Assembly: GCA_040221055.1 (NCBI GenBank)
Contig: JAVJVN010000008.1
Span: 1-34,750, forward strand
DNA from: Rhodothermales bacterium
GTDB taxonomy: Bacteria; Bacteroidota; Rhodothermia; Rhodothermales; UBA10348
Length of the DNA: 34,750 nt
Direction of reading: 5' to 3'
Notes under the pieces: model-generated
The model's database searches: none
Told to the model about the DNA's origin: nothing
What the model saw: the letters and a program-made list of their open reading frames with translations, nothing else
Position numbers and translations under genes: made by a program
In this document: one piece after another, positions 9,337 to 17,837 of the stretch
How the letters are laid out: each line of letters begins with the position of its first letter
How positions within the stretch are numbered: position 1 is the first letter of the stretch

Positions 9337-10470
9337 ATGCGTATATATCTGTCCCGTCCCCACATGTCTGGTCACGAGAAAGCACGCGTCGCTGACGCAT
9401 TTGCTTCCAACTTCGTCGCTCCGCTCGGTCCTCAGCTCAATGCCTTTGAGGAAAGGGTCTCGACGTATTTGGGCGGAAACTTACACTGTGTCGGGTTGTC
9501 GTCTGGTTCAGCTGCTCTACACCTCGCATTACGTGTCACCGGTGTAGCTGAAGGTGATGAGGTCTGGATATCATCCATGACATTTGCCGGCGGCATTTTC
9601 CCGGTACTTTATCAGCGGGCGATACCGCGTTTTTTTGATCTTGATCCGGCTACATGGGCGATAGACATAGATCTGTTGTCCAGAGAGTTGGAACGGGCAA
9701 GTCGTGACGGTCGGCTACCAAAGGCTGTCGTACCAACTGACCTGTACGGACAGAGCGTTGATCTCAGGTCATTGGAGTCAATGGCGCAACATTATGGCGT
9801 TCGATTAGTCGTGGACGCTGCAGAGAGTCTCGGTGCTTCCGGACCGGACGGACGAAAGGCTGGCACAGGAGGAGACACTTCCATCCTGTCGTTCAACGGC
9901 AATAAGATTATCACGACGTCTGGTGGCGGAATGCTCGTTACGCGCCATGAGGAGTGGGCGCAAGAGGCGCGGTTTCTTGCTACTCAAGCGCGCGATCCAG
10001 CACCACACTATGAGCACTCGACCTTCGGTTACAATTATCGATTGAGTAATATTTGCGCAGCCATCGGGTTGGGCCAGATGGAGGTGCTCGATGCTCGAGT
10101 GGACCGTCGGCGCCAGATATTCGGTAGGTACAAGATGGCACTTTCTCTACCTGGAATCGACTTCATGCCAGAACCAGATGGATATCGCTCGACGCGGTGG
10201 CTCACGGCACTTACAATCGATTCGGACGTTACCAGAGTTTCCCGTGAGCAAGTGCGTGAGAAACTGCTCGAATATGAGATAGAAGCTCGACCACTTTGGA
10301 AGCCGATGCATTTGCAGCCATTATTTGCTGGTTCCGTATATCACGGTTCCGGAGTTGATGAGAAGCTATTCGAGCAGGGGTTGTGTCTCCCGTCGGGCAG
10401 TGATATGACAGATGAGCAACAAGACGAGGTAATATCCATCGTTCTTGACTTACTTCACCGCAATACTTAA
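9337..10470 (+). CDS. pglE: PglE-like PLP aminotransferase (DegT/DnrJ/EryC1/StrS)
   Basis: The 377-residue protein begins with IYLSRPHMSGHEKARV and FVAPLGPQLNAFE, typical of PglE-type sugar aminotransferases. Motifs include LSSGSAALHLAL (about 54-65), VVDAAESLGA (158-167) and SFNGNKIITTSGGGML, where K190 is the predicted PLP Schiff-base lysine. It converts the 4-keto sugar made by PglF into UDP-4-amino-4,6-dideoxy-GlcNAc. It lies between the acetyltransferase and the nucleotide-sugar dehydrogenase, with gaps of 5 and 15 bases, in one plus-strand operon. Confidence 0.92.
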   Translation: MRIYLSRPHMSGHEKARVADAFASNFVAPLGPQLNAFEERVSTYLGGNLHCVGLSSGSAALHLALRVTGVAEGDEVWISSMTFAGGIFPVLYQRAIPRFFDLDPATWAIDIDLLSRELERASRDGRLPKAVVPTDLYGQSVDLRSLESMAQHYGVRLVVDAAESLGASGPDGRKAGTGGDTSILSFNGNKIITTSGGGMLVTRHEEWAQEARFLATQARDPAPHYEHSTFGYNYRLSNICAAIGLGQMEVLDARVDRRRQIFGRYKMALSLPGIDFMPEPDGYRSTRWLTALTIDSDVTRVSREQVREKLLEYEIEARPLWKPMHLQPLFAGSVYHGSGVDEKLFEQGLCLPSGSDMTDEQQDEVISIVLDLLHRNT

Positions 10471-10485
10471 TACGATAGTCTTTCT

Positions 10486-11754
10486 ATGACAGATGTAAGC
10501 ATTTGTGTTATTGGCCTCGGGTATGTTGGGCTTCCTCTCGCGGTTGAATTTGGTCGCAAGTATCCAACAGTAGGGTTCGATATTGATGCAAAACGTATTT
10601 CCGAATTGGAGTCGGGGGTCGATAGGACACTGGAAGTCTCGAAGGAGGAGTTGAGTGATTCAGAGAAACTTACTTACTCGTCGTCTCTAGAGGACATTCG
10701 GGGTTATACAGTATATGTTGTTACAGTCCCTACGCCCATAGATAGGCACAAACGTCCTGATCTTTCTCCGCTCGAAAGTGCAAGCCGGATGGTTGGTACG
10801 GTGCTTTCAAAGGGAGACACCGTGATTTACGAATCGACGGTCTATCCTGGGGCAACCGAAGAAGTGTGCGTGCCCTTGCTTGAAGAGCACTCTGGGCTTG
10901 TATTTAATGATGACTTCTTTGTGGGATACAGCCCGGAGCGAATAAACCCCGGTGACAAAACGCACAGACTTCTGAGTATCATGAAAGTGACGTCGGGGTC
11001 TACCCCCGAAACGGCGGAGTTTGTAGATGGTCTTTACTCATCAATCATTACCGCTGGTACCCACAAGGCGTCGAGTATCAAGGTGGCAGAGGCCGCTAAG
11101 GTGATTGAAAACACACAACGTGATGTGAATATCGGGCTTGTAAATGAGTTGGCCTTGATCTTCAACCGTCTTGGTATTGATACGAATGAGGTCTTGGAAG
11201 CTGCCGGTACGAAGTGGAACTTCCTGCCATTTCAGCCTGGACTGGTAGGCGGTCATTGTATTGGCGTGGACCCGTACTACCTGACTCACAAGGCTCAAGA
11301 CGTAGGGTACTTGCCTGAATTGATTCTTGCCGGACGTCGAATTAACGACTCAATGGGAGCCCATGTCGTTACTGAACTTGTCAAGGCAATGGTCAGGTCT
11401 CGCATTCACGTGAGTGGTGCGCGGGTCTTAGTCATGGGGCTGACGTTCAAGGAAGACTGCCCGGACATCCGAAATACGCGGGTAGTCGATATTGTGTCGG
11501 AGCTGCGTGAGTATGGCGTAGATGTAGACGTGTATGATCCGTGGGTCAGCAAGGAAGCTGCGATGCACGAATGTAGCTTTGATCTCGTTGAGAGCCCCAA
11601 AACGGCTACCTATGACGGAGTGGTTGTGGCCGTGGCGCATACTGCGTTCAAGGAGATGGGGCTTAAGGCGATTAGGGCTTTCGGCCGAGAAAAACATATC
11701 CTATTCGACGTTAAGTCAATGTTCGATCGCTCTCTGACTGATTTACGACTCTGA
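10486..11754 (+). CDS. tviB: TviB/WbpA-like UDP-N-acetylhexosamine 6-dehydrogenase
   Basis: The 422-residue protein has [14 protein letters not shown] (10-23) for NAD binding, VPTPID (81-86), [10 protein letters not shown] and [19 protein letters not shown], where C258 is the catalytic Cys that forms the thiohemiacetal. The C-terminal domain has [19 protein letters not shown]-terminal VVTVPTPID and [10 protein letters not shown] resemble the TviB/VipA and WbpA group acting on UDP-GlcNAc or UDP-GalNAc rather than UDP-glucose. It makes the uronic acid form for the polysaccharide. Its 3' end overlaps the convergent epimerase gene by 12 bases. Substrate choice is inference; the dehydrogenase call is firm. 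Confidence 0.9.
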   Translation: MTDVSICVIGLGYVGLPLAVEFGRKYPTVGFDIDAKRISELESGVDRTLEVSKEELSDSEKLTYSSSLEDIRGYTVYVVTVPTPIDRHKRPDLSPLESASRMVGTVLSKGDTVIYESTVYPGATEEVCVPLLEEHSGLVFNDDFFVGYSPERINPGDKTHRLLSIMKVTSGSTPETAEFVDGLYSSIITAGTHKASSIKVAEAAKVIENTQRDVNIGLVNELALIFNRLGIDTNEVLEAAGTKWNFLPFQPGLVGGHCIGVDPYYLTHKAQDVGYLPELILAGRRINDSMGAHVVTELVKAMVRSRIHVSGARVLVMGLTFKEDCPDIRNTRVVDIVSELREYGVDVDVYDPWVSKEAAMHECSFDLVESPKTATYDGVVVAVAHTAFKEMGLKAIRAFGREKHILFDVKSMFDRSLTDLRL

Positions 11755-12714
11755 GTTAGCCGATATGGACTGATCGAGATACCAAGCGTAGACTTTTTTG
11801 AGACCTTCCTCAAAGTGCGTAGGCGGTTTGTAGCCAAGCAGGTTTTCAATTTTGGAAATGTCTGCCTGGGAATGCTTTACGTCTCCTGGTCTTTCCGGCC
11901 CATAAAGTGGTTGAAGGTCATTGCCGGAGATCCGCTGTAGGGCATTGACCATTTCGTTCAACGAGATTCGATCATTGCAGGCGGTATTGTAGATCTGATT
12001 CAGCGCCGCAGTGCTGGTCGTGAACAGCGCAAGGTCATTTGCCAAAACGGCGTTGTCCACATACGTAAAGTCACGACTGGTGTGTCCATCTCCGTTGATA
12101 ATCGGTTGGCGGCCGTCGATGAAAGCCTGACAGAAGATTGGAATAACCGCTGCGTACGGATTATCAGGACGCTGGTTGGGACCGAATATATTGAAGTATC
12201 GCAGGCCGACGTAGTCCAGCCCATATGTTCGCTGGAAAACGTCAGCAAACTGCTCAATGGAGACCTTGGTGACGGCATAGGGACTCAGTGGACTCCCAAT
12301 CCGATCCTCCGTTTTAGGCAAGGTTGGGCTGTCTCCATATGTCGAGGAACTGCATGCCAGGACGACACGGTCCACCCCGTTCTCGACGGCAGCATGTAGC
12401 ACATTCACCGTTCCAAGGATGTTGACCTCCGTGCTGCGCATCGGGTTTTCAATGCTGCGAGGCACGGAGCCAAGCGCAGCTTGATGACTTATCCGATTAA
12501 TGCCCTCGGTGACTTGTAGACAGGCATCGTAATCACAGATGTCTGCTTCTACGAACTCGAAATCTGAACGCCCCAGGAAGGGTTCAATGTTCTCCCGGTA
12601 GCCGTTACTCAGGTCATCAATCACGCGAACCAACTCTACGCGATCGTCATTCAGGAAGTGGGCAACCAAGTTGCTGCCGATGAAGCCAGCGCCGCCGGTT
12701 ATTAATAGTCTCAC
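11743..12714 (-). CDS. TviC/WbpP-like UDP-HexNAc 4-epimerase (SDR)
   Basis: The 323-residue extended SDR has [15 protein letters not shown] at the N-terminus. [10 protein letters not shown] carries the catalytic Ser (about S124), with Y146 and K150 in [23 protein letters not shown] and [19 protein letters not shown] are features of the WbpP/TviC group, which interconvert UDP-GlcNAc and UDP-GalNAc or their uronic acids. Paired with the TviB-like enzyme that it faces tail to tail (12-base overlap), it probably supplies UDP-GalNAc or UDP-GalNAcA. It follows pglF on the same strand after 15 bases, so the two form a short minus-strand operon. Confidence 0.9.
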   Translation of the reverse strand: MRLLITGGAGFIGSNLVAHFLNDDRVELVRVIDDLSNGYRENIEPFLGRSDFEFVEADICDYDACLQVTEGINRISHQAALGSVPRSIENPMRSTEVNILGTVNVLHAAVENGVDRVVLACSSSTYGDSPTLPKTEDRIGSPLSPYAVTKVSIEQFADVFQRTYGLDYVGLRYFNIFGPNQRPDNPYAAVIPIFCQAFIDGRQPIINGDGHTSRDFTYVDNAVLANDLALFTTSTAALNQIYNTACNDRISLNEMVNALQRISGNDLQPLYGPERPGDVKHSQADISKIENLLGYKPPTHFEEGLKKVYAWYLDQSISANSES

Positions 12715-12729
12715 GAATAGAGATTGGTG

Positions 12730-14610
12730 TTACGCCAAGAGGGGAGTATCATGTACTGCAGGAGCATACTCGTCTACGGCTGCATGCATCAAAGAGACAA
12801 TGCGGTTTGCATCGCTTTTTAATATGGCGTCCTCTAGCTCGGAAAGGATCCATTCAACAGATTCTTCGTCCTTGAAGTGTTCCTCTGCCCGCAGGATGAG
12901 CGGGTGCTCAGTGGTAGATGTATTCGAGCCTATGAGCAACTCTTCGTAGAGTTTCTCGCCGGGGCGTAGGCCGCTGAACGCAATTTCGATATCGCCCGTT
13001 GGGTGGTCGGCCTCGCGGACATCGAAGCCGCTGAGGCGGATCATGCGGCGCGCGAGGTCCACAATGCGGACGGGTTCGCCCATGTCCAGGACGAAGACAT
13101 CGCCGCCGGACCCCATGGCGCCTGCCTGGATGACCAGCTGGGAGGCTTCGGGAATGGTCATGAAGTAGCGGGTGACGTCCGGATGCGTGACAGTGACGGG
13201 GCCTCCGGCCTGGATCTGCTCCTTGAAGAGTGGTACGACCGATCCAGACGACCCCAACACATTGCCGAAGCGCACCATGGTGAGCACCATGTCGGTGTTC
13301 TGGGCCATGCACTGAAGGACCATTTCGGCGAGTCGCTTTGACGCGCCCATGACGTTCGTGGGGCGGACGGCTTTATCAGTCGAAATGAGCACGAACGCCC
13401 CGACGCCCGCCGCCTGCGCGGCCCGCGCTGTGCGCCACGTCCCGAAGACGTTGTTGTAGACGCCCTGGGCGGGGTTGGCCTCCACGAGCGGTACGTGTTT
13501 GTAGGCCGCGGCGTGGTACACGGTCTCCACATTGTTCTGTCGCATGACGTGTTCCACATGCGATTCGTCGAGCACGCTGCCGAGAATGGGGATAAGCGTG
13601 AGTCCAGGGTGCGTCCGGCGCAGTTCGCGTTCTATTTCATAAAGGGCGAATTCGCTGCGCTCGAAGAGGACGATGCGAGTCGGCGACAGGGCCGCGATTT
13701 GCCGGCACAGCTCCGAGCCAATGGATCCGCCCGCGCCGGTGACGAGCACGCTCCTTCCGGCGATGTTGCGCGTGAGGAGGTCCGTATTCGGCTGAACCGG
13801 ATTCCGGCCCAGAATATCGGTGATTTCAACGCGACGAAGGTCTGAAACCTGTACCCGACCCTGCGCGAGCTCTGCCAGGCCTGGAAGCGTGCGCACTTCC
13901 ACCCGCAGCTTGTCCAGCGACGCCACGATTTCCCGGACGCGAGCTTTGGTCGCCGACGGCATGGCCATGAGCACTTCCGTCACGCCAATGGCGGGCACCA
14001 GCAGGGCCAGGTCCTCGGGCGCATGGACGCGGATGCCGCGCACCGAGTGCCGCTGCAATTCGCGGTCATCGTCTACGAACCCGGCGACATCAACCTCGCG
14101 GCTGTGGGCGAGGGCGGAGGCGAGTTGGACGCCGGCGGCGCCGGCGCCGTAGATGAGAACACGCTCACGTTTGCCGGCGCCGCGCCCATTGAACGTGGAC
14201 ATTTCTGAAGAAAAACACCACCGCGCCAGCACCCGTGTTCCGGATACACCCACGAACACCACAAAGGCGTTGATGAGCACCAGCGAGCGCGGAATGGACT
14301 CCGCGCCCGTCAGGTAAATACCCAGCCCCAGCACTGCAGACAGCACGGCCACAGATTTCAGGATGGCCCAACCCATATGGATGCTGACATACCGGAAAAC
14401 AGCCCGGTACAACCCGAACCTTCCGAAGATGGGCACGGCCACAAGGGGCGCAAGCAGGATGAGGAGTACCTGGTCTCCAACAGGGACAGTAATATCCCCC
14501 AGACGCAGCCACAGCGACAGACACAACGCGGCCGTGACCGTGGCGACGTCAACCAACGCCACGACGGCCTGCTTCTGCAGTCGGGAAATACCTAGGAGCC
14601 GTTCGCGCAT
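12730..14610 (-). CDS. pglF: PglF/WbpM/CapD-like UDP-GlcNAc 4,6-dehydratase, membrane bound
   Basis: From ATG 14610 the protein has 626 residues. Four hydrophobic helices occupy about residues 10-130, then a first Rossmann-like domain (LIYGAGAAGVQLA, about 152-164), then the SDR domain with LVTGAGGSIGSELCRQ (about 289-304). The catalytic triplet of the inverting dehydratases is in LISTDKAVRPTN (T411, D412, K413). The enzyme makes UDP-2-acetamido-2,6-dideoxy-4-keto-hexose, the first step to diNAcBac, and so completes the PglF-E-D-C set split over two strands. The frame is open 36 codons upstream (to 14718), but similarity to the family starts at MRERLLGISRLQKQ. An AAGG lies seven bases before ATG 14610. 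Confidence 0.92.
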   Translation of the reverse strand: MRERLLGISRLQKQAVVALVDVATVTAALCLSLWLRLGDITVPVGDQVLLILLAPLVAVPIFGRFGLYRAVFRYVSIHMGWAILKSVAVLSAVLGLGIYLTGAESIPRSLVLINAFVVFVGVSGTRVLARWCFSSEMSTFNGRGAGKRERVLIYGAGAAGVQLASALAHSREVDVAGFVDDDRELQRHSVRGIRVHAPEDLALLVPAIGVTEVLMAMPSATKARVREIVASLDKLRVEVRTLPGLAELAQGRVQVSDLRRVEITDILGRNPVQPNTDLLTRNIAGRSVLVTGAGGSIGSELCRQIAALSPTRIVLFERSEFALYEIERELRRTHPGLTLIPILGSVLDESHVEHVMRQNNVETVYHAAAYKHVPLVEANPAQGVYNNVFGTWRTARAAQAAGVGAFVLISTDKAVRPTNVMGASKRLAEMVLQCMAQNTDMVLTMVRFGNVLGSSGSVVPLFKEQIQAGGPVTVTHPDVTRYFMTIPEASQLVIQAGAMGSGGDVFVLDMGEPVRIVDLARRMIRLSGFDVREADHPTGDIEIAFSGLRPGEKLYEELLIGSNTSTTEHPLILRAEEHFKDEESVEWILSELEDAILKSDANRIVSLMHAAVDEYAPAVHDTPLLA

Positions 14611-14633
14611 GGAGGGCCTTGTGGAAGATAGCT

Positions 14634-14641
14634 CAAATATA
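14634..14641 (-). promoter_or_regulatory. Possible Bacteroidota-type -7 promoter element for pglF
   Basis: Read on the minus strand, bases 14641-14634 are TATATTTG, a full match to TAnnTTTG, the -7 element known for Bacteroidota primary sigma factors. It lies about 24 bases before the chosen pglF start, leaving a short leader. No clear TTG -33 box is at the ideal distance, so the call is tentative. Confidence 0.35.
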
Positions 14642-14784
14642 CCGCAGCGGCCGAAAAGTTGGACGACTAGTAGTCCTGTCATTCGTGTTGTCGTACGGAA
14701 ACCACAAGAACGAACCACATCCCAAAATGATCAATGCCCGCCTTCAGGATGCGAGCCACCTCCTCACCTTCGGTGACCGCACCG

Positions 14785-15366
14785 GCTACCAAGCCGTTTG
14801 GCTTTATGCCGTTTTTTCCGGGGCCGGGGCTCGGCGGTCATTGTATTCCCATCGATCCGTATTACCTCTCGTGGTTGGCTCGGCGGTATGATTTCGAGAC
14901 GAGCTTCATAACGCTCTCGGCGCGCACCAACGAAGAAATGCCGTTTTATGTAGTGGATGCGGTGGTTCGTGCGGCAGCAGGTCAAGGCGTGAAACTGTCG
15001 AATGCCCGCGTATTGGTGCTGGGCGTGGCCTTCAAGAGGGACGTGGACGATACACGCCACTCACCAGCCGAAAAAGTCATGGGCTTGCTCGCGCACGGCG
15101 GATTCGAGCATGTGTCATTCGCCGATCCTCATGTGGAGTCGTTCTCGTTCGATACGCGGAAGGGCCGGGTCACGATGGAGGCGACGGCGCTGGACAGCTC
15201 GGCGGTGGAGCGGGCCGACGTGGTCGTTCTCCTCACGGACCACAGCGCGTTCCCCTATTCCATGATCGCCGACAAAGCCAAGATGATCGTCGACACCCGT
15301 AACGCCTTCGGCCGCATTCCCCACGACCGCGACAAAATCATGCTCCTCGGCGGCGGGGATTTCTGA
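14785..15366 (+). pseudogene. UDP-glucose/GDP-mannose dehydrogenase-family fragment (C-terminal part only)
   Basis: Homology begins abruptly at A-T-K-P-F-G-F-M-P-F (about 14785), followed by PGPGLGGHCIPIDPYYLSWL, which contains the catalytic Cys. The C-terminal UDP-binding domain then runs to the TGA at 15364-15366 (VLGVAFKRDVDDTRHSP, DVVVLLTDHSAFPY). The N-terminal NAD domain and central helix, about 240 residues, are missing. The open frame begins at ATG 14734 with about 17 residues that do not look like the family. PGPGLGGHCIPIDP and the end of the protein resemble the WbpA/UDP-GlcNAc dehydrogenase group, so this is a relative, not a copy, of the intact enzyme at 10486. It is probably a leftover of an earlier polysaccharide locus. 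The 174 bases between it and pglF hold no other gene. Confidence 0.85.
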
Positions 15367-15384
15367 CCCGTCACCTGACAATCG

Positions 15385-16788
15385 TCAGCCCACCGCTGGC
15401 TGGGGGCCGGCGGGGAGCGCATCGTCCATCAATCGGGCAACGGGGCGGCCCAGCACGTCGTGGACATCCAGCGTGACGCGTATGGGCTGGTCCAGCGAGA
15501 AGGTGAAGGTGGTGGACTGGCTGAAGGGGTTCGGGTAGGCGGGGCCCAGGTGGAACCGCGCAGGCTGCTCGCGCTTCGTGGCAGTCGCGGTATTGGCTTT
15601 CCGCAGTCCCACGATGAAGCCTTGCTCGCTGTCCTCGGTGCCGCCCTCGGTCTGGACGTCCACGTAGGATTGGATGAAGAAGCTCCCGTCGGCGCTCAAC
15701 TGGCCGCTGAAGGCGTCCGCGTACGTCCCGACGGGCACGATGACGGAGTAGAAACCCTCGTTGCTGACCGTGTAGGTGAAGGGGAGCATGATGCCCACGC
15801 TTCCCGGATCGTCCACATCAATCAGGAGGGTGAGCTCGCCCGAGCCGGATGCCTCCAGGTCATAGGATGCGAGGTAGTGTGATCCGCCGGTGGTGCTGCC
15901 CGTATCGTCGTAGAGCGCCACCAGATACTCGCCGTCTGCCGATGCGCTCGCGGCTCCACTCGGGGTGCCGATCATGATCTCCCCGCCGGACGAGGACTCG
16001 TAGGACACGAACGCCGCGGTTTCGCCGTTGGCGCTGACCGTGCCGGTGTATTCGATGGGATCGAGGGGGTTGAGGATGAGGGTAGCTCGGCCGTCGGCGT
16101 GGACTTCGTACGTGATGTCGAACTGGCTGCCAATGGTTTCCGGATACTCGGAACTGACCAGGACCGAGGCAGTGCCTCCGCCGTTTCCGTCGAACTCGAT
16201 ATCCAGGATGTGATTCCCGCCCTTGGTATCGAACGGCGATTCTTCGCGGGTTTCGAACTGGACGAACGTGTAGTGGCCGCTCAGCAGGCTGGCCGATGCA
16301 CTGTTGTCCTGTGACGTCTTGACGCCGAATACCAGGCCGCGCTCGCCGTCCTGGACGTCGTCGTAGACCAGGAAGAACCGGTTTCCATCAGGATCGGTCT
16401 GGCCGGTGAACGTATCCGTTTCGCCGTCGGCCGTAATGGCGATGTCCGTCCGGCCATCCGCAGCAATCGTGTAGGTTAGGGGGAGTTGGGTGCCGTCACC
16501 GGGGGAGCCGTCGGCGCCGACCAGGAGTTCCAGTGTGCCGGATCCAGTGACGGTGCCTGAGCCGCCGCCCGAACTCGCGCCGTCGAACGTGAGGGCTGAG
16601 AGCCAGTTCTGGCCGTGATCGCCGGTGTTCTCAAAGGTGGTGGCCATGAAGGTGCCGCTGAGCGTGGCCGTGCTGGACTGGGCGTGGGCGGCGGGCAGGT
16701 GGGGCAGGAAGCCGGGCGTGATATTGGCCGGCGCCAGCGCAACTGCCATCAGACAGATCGCAAGCACCGACATGCGCGTATGGAGCAT
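15385..16788 (-). CDS. Secreted repeat protein with Type IX sorting domain, shortened at the C-terminus
   Basis: From ATG 16788 the protein has 467 residues. It has a signal peptide (about 1-36, ending near PAAHAQS). Three related domains of about 115-125 residues follow, each with a pattern like LSGxY, a G-rich linker, LPxTYTxxADGR, a D-x-F-x-G-x-x-S-x-D-G turn and a Y-x-D segment. Residues 417-467 start AYPNPFSQSTTFTFSL and continue with VHDVLGRPVARLMD, the Por-type C-terminal sorting signal of Type IX secretion. The usual last 20 or so residues (a G-x-Y-x-x-x-L strand) are missing: the protein stops after PAGPQPAVG. It is predicted to be surface-attached or released; function unknown. It ends 18 bases from the end of the truncated dehydrogenase. 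Confidence 0.85.
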   Translation of the reverse strand: MLHTRMSVLAICLMAVALAPANITPGFLPHLPAAHAQSSTATLSGTFMATTFENTGDHGQNWLSALTFDGASSGGGSGTVTGSGTLELLVGADGSPGDGTQLPLTYTIAADGRTDIAITADGETDTFTGQTDPDGNRFFLVYDDVQDGERGLVFGVKTSQDNSASASLLSGHYTFVQFETREESPFDTKGGNHILDIEFDGNGGGTASVLVSSEYPETIGSQFDITYEVHADGRATLILNPLDPIEYTGTVSANGETAAFVSYESSSGGEIMIGTPSGAASASADGEYLVALYDDTGSTTGGSHYLASYDLEASGSGELTLLIDVDDPGSVGIMLPFTYTVSNEGFYSVIVPVGTYADAFSGQLSADGSFFIQSYVDVQTEGGTEDSEQGFIVGLRKANTATATKREQPARFHLGPAYPNPFSQSTTFTFSLDQPIRVTLDVHDVLGRPVARLMDDALPAGPQPAVG

Positions 16789-16869
16789 GGTCTCGGGCTG
16801 CGTTTTGTGGGAATTTGTCCGTGTATATCCTTTAAAAAGCGATCCTTGAACGAAAAAGTCAAATCTGGA

Positions 16870-16895
16870 GGGCGGCCCTTGTGGGTCGCCCTTTC
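16870..16895. terminator. GC-rich hairpin between divergent genes
   Basis: GGGCGGCCC (16870-16878) pairs with GGGTCGCCC (16883-16891) over nine positions with one G-U pair and a four-base loop, followed by TTTCTT. It looks like a Rho-independent terminator on the plus strand, but the gene immediately upstream on that strand is missing. It may be a remnant, or may shield the antitoxin gene from read-through. Confidence 0.4.
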
Positions 16896-16959
16896 TTGTT
16901 TGGAACAAGCGCGGACGTGGACTGTGATAACTGAGATAAGGACGAAATCGAAAAGCATA

Positions 16960-17199
16960 ATGCGGCAGATTACAATTGATGTTGACGACTCGACCGAGAA
17001 GGCGTATTCGAAGGCGTCACCGGAGGAGCAAGATCGCATACGCCGGATTGTCCGCTATTCTGTCCGACTTCTTCAAAATGACGACGCGTTTGAAGAGGCG
17101 ACTGACCGTCTTGAGCAGACCGTTGACGATATTGGCCGCAGGGCCGCGGCCCGTGGAGCAACCGAAGAAGACGTAAATCGACTGCTCCATGACGGATAG
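16960..17199 (+). CDS. Small antitoxin-like protein upstream of a broken PIN toxin
   Basis: From ATG 16960 the gene encodes 79 residues, starting MRQITIDVDDSTEKAYSKAS and rich in charged residues. A beta strand is followed by helical segments (EEQDRIRRIVRYSVRLL) and an acidic, Arg-rich C-terminus. The layout (ITIDVDD, then helix, then a gene overlapping by 11 bases that starts a PIN-domain protein) is typical of type II toxin-antitoxin antitoxins. The assignment rests on size, N-terminal pattern and context, not on a recognised family. The open frame continues upstream to 16615, but that part is the antisense of the secreted protein gene. Since the toxin is truncated, this antitoxin is an orphan. 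Confidence 0.65.
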   Translation: MRQITIDVDDSTEKAYSKASPEEQDRIRRIVRYSVRLLQNDDAFEEATDRLEQTVDDIGRRAAARGATEEDVNRLLHDG

Positions 17200-17275
17200 G
17201 CAGCGGTTCGTGTTCGATACGAACGTTCTGGTCAGCGCTGTCCTCGTGCCAAGCCGAATAGGCTCATCCTATTGA
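17189..17275 (+). pseudogene. PIN-domain toxin, N-terminal remnant
   Basis: ATG 17189 overlaps the antitoxin gene by 11 bases. The first 21 residues, MTDRQRFVFDTNVLVSAVLV, begin a PIN-domain ribonuclease of the VapC-like PIN family; D10 in FDTNVLVSA is the first metal-binding Asp. The reading frame then runs into a repeat copy (ATAGGCTCATCCTAT, 17258-17272) and stops at TGA 17273-17275. The remaining roughly 110 residues, with the other acidic active-site residues, are absent. The break coincides with the first copy of the repeat cluster, so repeat insertion or recombination probably cut the gene. Confidence 0.8.
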
Positions 17276-17441
17276 ACCGCGACGACACCTATTCCTGGTG
17301 TTCGGGATTGGCCCCTCAGAAACAGGCTCACCCTATCGCTTCGATAGGGTGAGCCTGTTTTTTGCCCCACTTCGGGAAACCGCATCAAAACCCCAAAATC
17401 CATTCGATAGGCTGATCCTGGCCCGGATAGGCTGAGTCTGT
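17258..17441. repeat. Cluster of five short repeats, consensus ATAGGSTGAGCCTGT
   Basis: Five related 15-17 base units lie within 184 bases. Two are in reverse orientation (17258-17272 and 17323-17338) and three are forward (17342-17358, 17405-17420 and 17425-17441). Each reads roughly ATAGG(A/G/C)TGA(G/T)(C/T)CT(G/A) in its own sense. Copies two and three form the perfect stem of the terminator at 17320-17363. Such clusters of inverted short units resemble REP-like elements. The first copy sits at the break of the PIN toxin gene. Confidence 0.7.
17320..17363 (+). terminator. Very strong Rho-independent terminator
   Basis: AAACAGGCTCACCCTATCG (17320-17338) and CGATAGGGTGAGCCTGTTT (17342-17360) form a perfect 19-base-pair stem with a three-base loop (CTT). 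A run of six T follows at 17358-17363. The long A-rich start of the left arm would also let it work in the minus direction. It ends transcription from the antitoxin/PIN region. Confidence 0.85.
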
Positions 17442-17624
17442 CCGCCCGGGCTGTATGGAGACAGCCTGATTTCCAATCAGTGCCACGCCCGACGCCCATC
17501 AAAGGTTATGAATCCAGCTCGGACCCATTGCGACGGGCTATTGGTGCGTCGCACCTCGAAGGACCGATGAGGGCTTCAGCGTTTTCTGTCCAGGCTTGGC
17601 CGGCTGACACTTCCGCGATTGGAC

Positions 17625-17727
17625 GGGCGCGGATTGGGGGATTGACGGGCCTCCATCTCCCATGGAAGGGCGCCCCCCACAATGAACGCTGGAGATGGCC
17701 GACCGGAAATCCCCGCAATCCGCGCCC
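17625..17727. repeat. 103-base imperfect palindrome in a gene-free gap
   Basis: GGGCGCGGATTGGGGGATT at 17625-17643 is mirrored by AATCCCCGCAATCCGCGCCC at 17708-17727. Further in, CCATCTCC pairs with GGAGATGG. The arms are about 40 bases each with a few mismatches. The 562-base gap between the PIN remnant and the kinase (17276-17837) contains the repeat cluster, the terminator and this palindrome. Open frames crossing it on both strands show no protein-like sequence. Confidence 0.7.
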
Positions 17728-17837
17728 AACCAGCCCGGACCTTCCCGACCAAACCAGAGCGCACTCGCGCATCCGGGACGCCCATTTTTTGTAGGTCTTG
17801 GATGGTACATTGCGGGATTCAGCACCCAGCGCATCGT

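Noticed and set aside
12908-14552. Several plus- and minus-strand ORFs inside pglF
   Set aside because: Shadow frames of a strongly conserved dehydratase; compositions rich in Arg, Pro and Ser with no motif.
16615-17199. A 194-residue protein starting inside the secreted protein gene
   Set aside because: The upstream part is antisense to a signal-peptide coding region and has no protein character; the small gene starts at 16960.
17625-17727. Integron attC site in the long palindrome
   Set aside because: GCCCAAC (17724-17730) fits the RYYYAAC half-site, but the matching GTTRRRY half is not at the mirrored end; no integrase or cassette array is visible.
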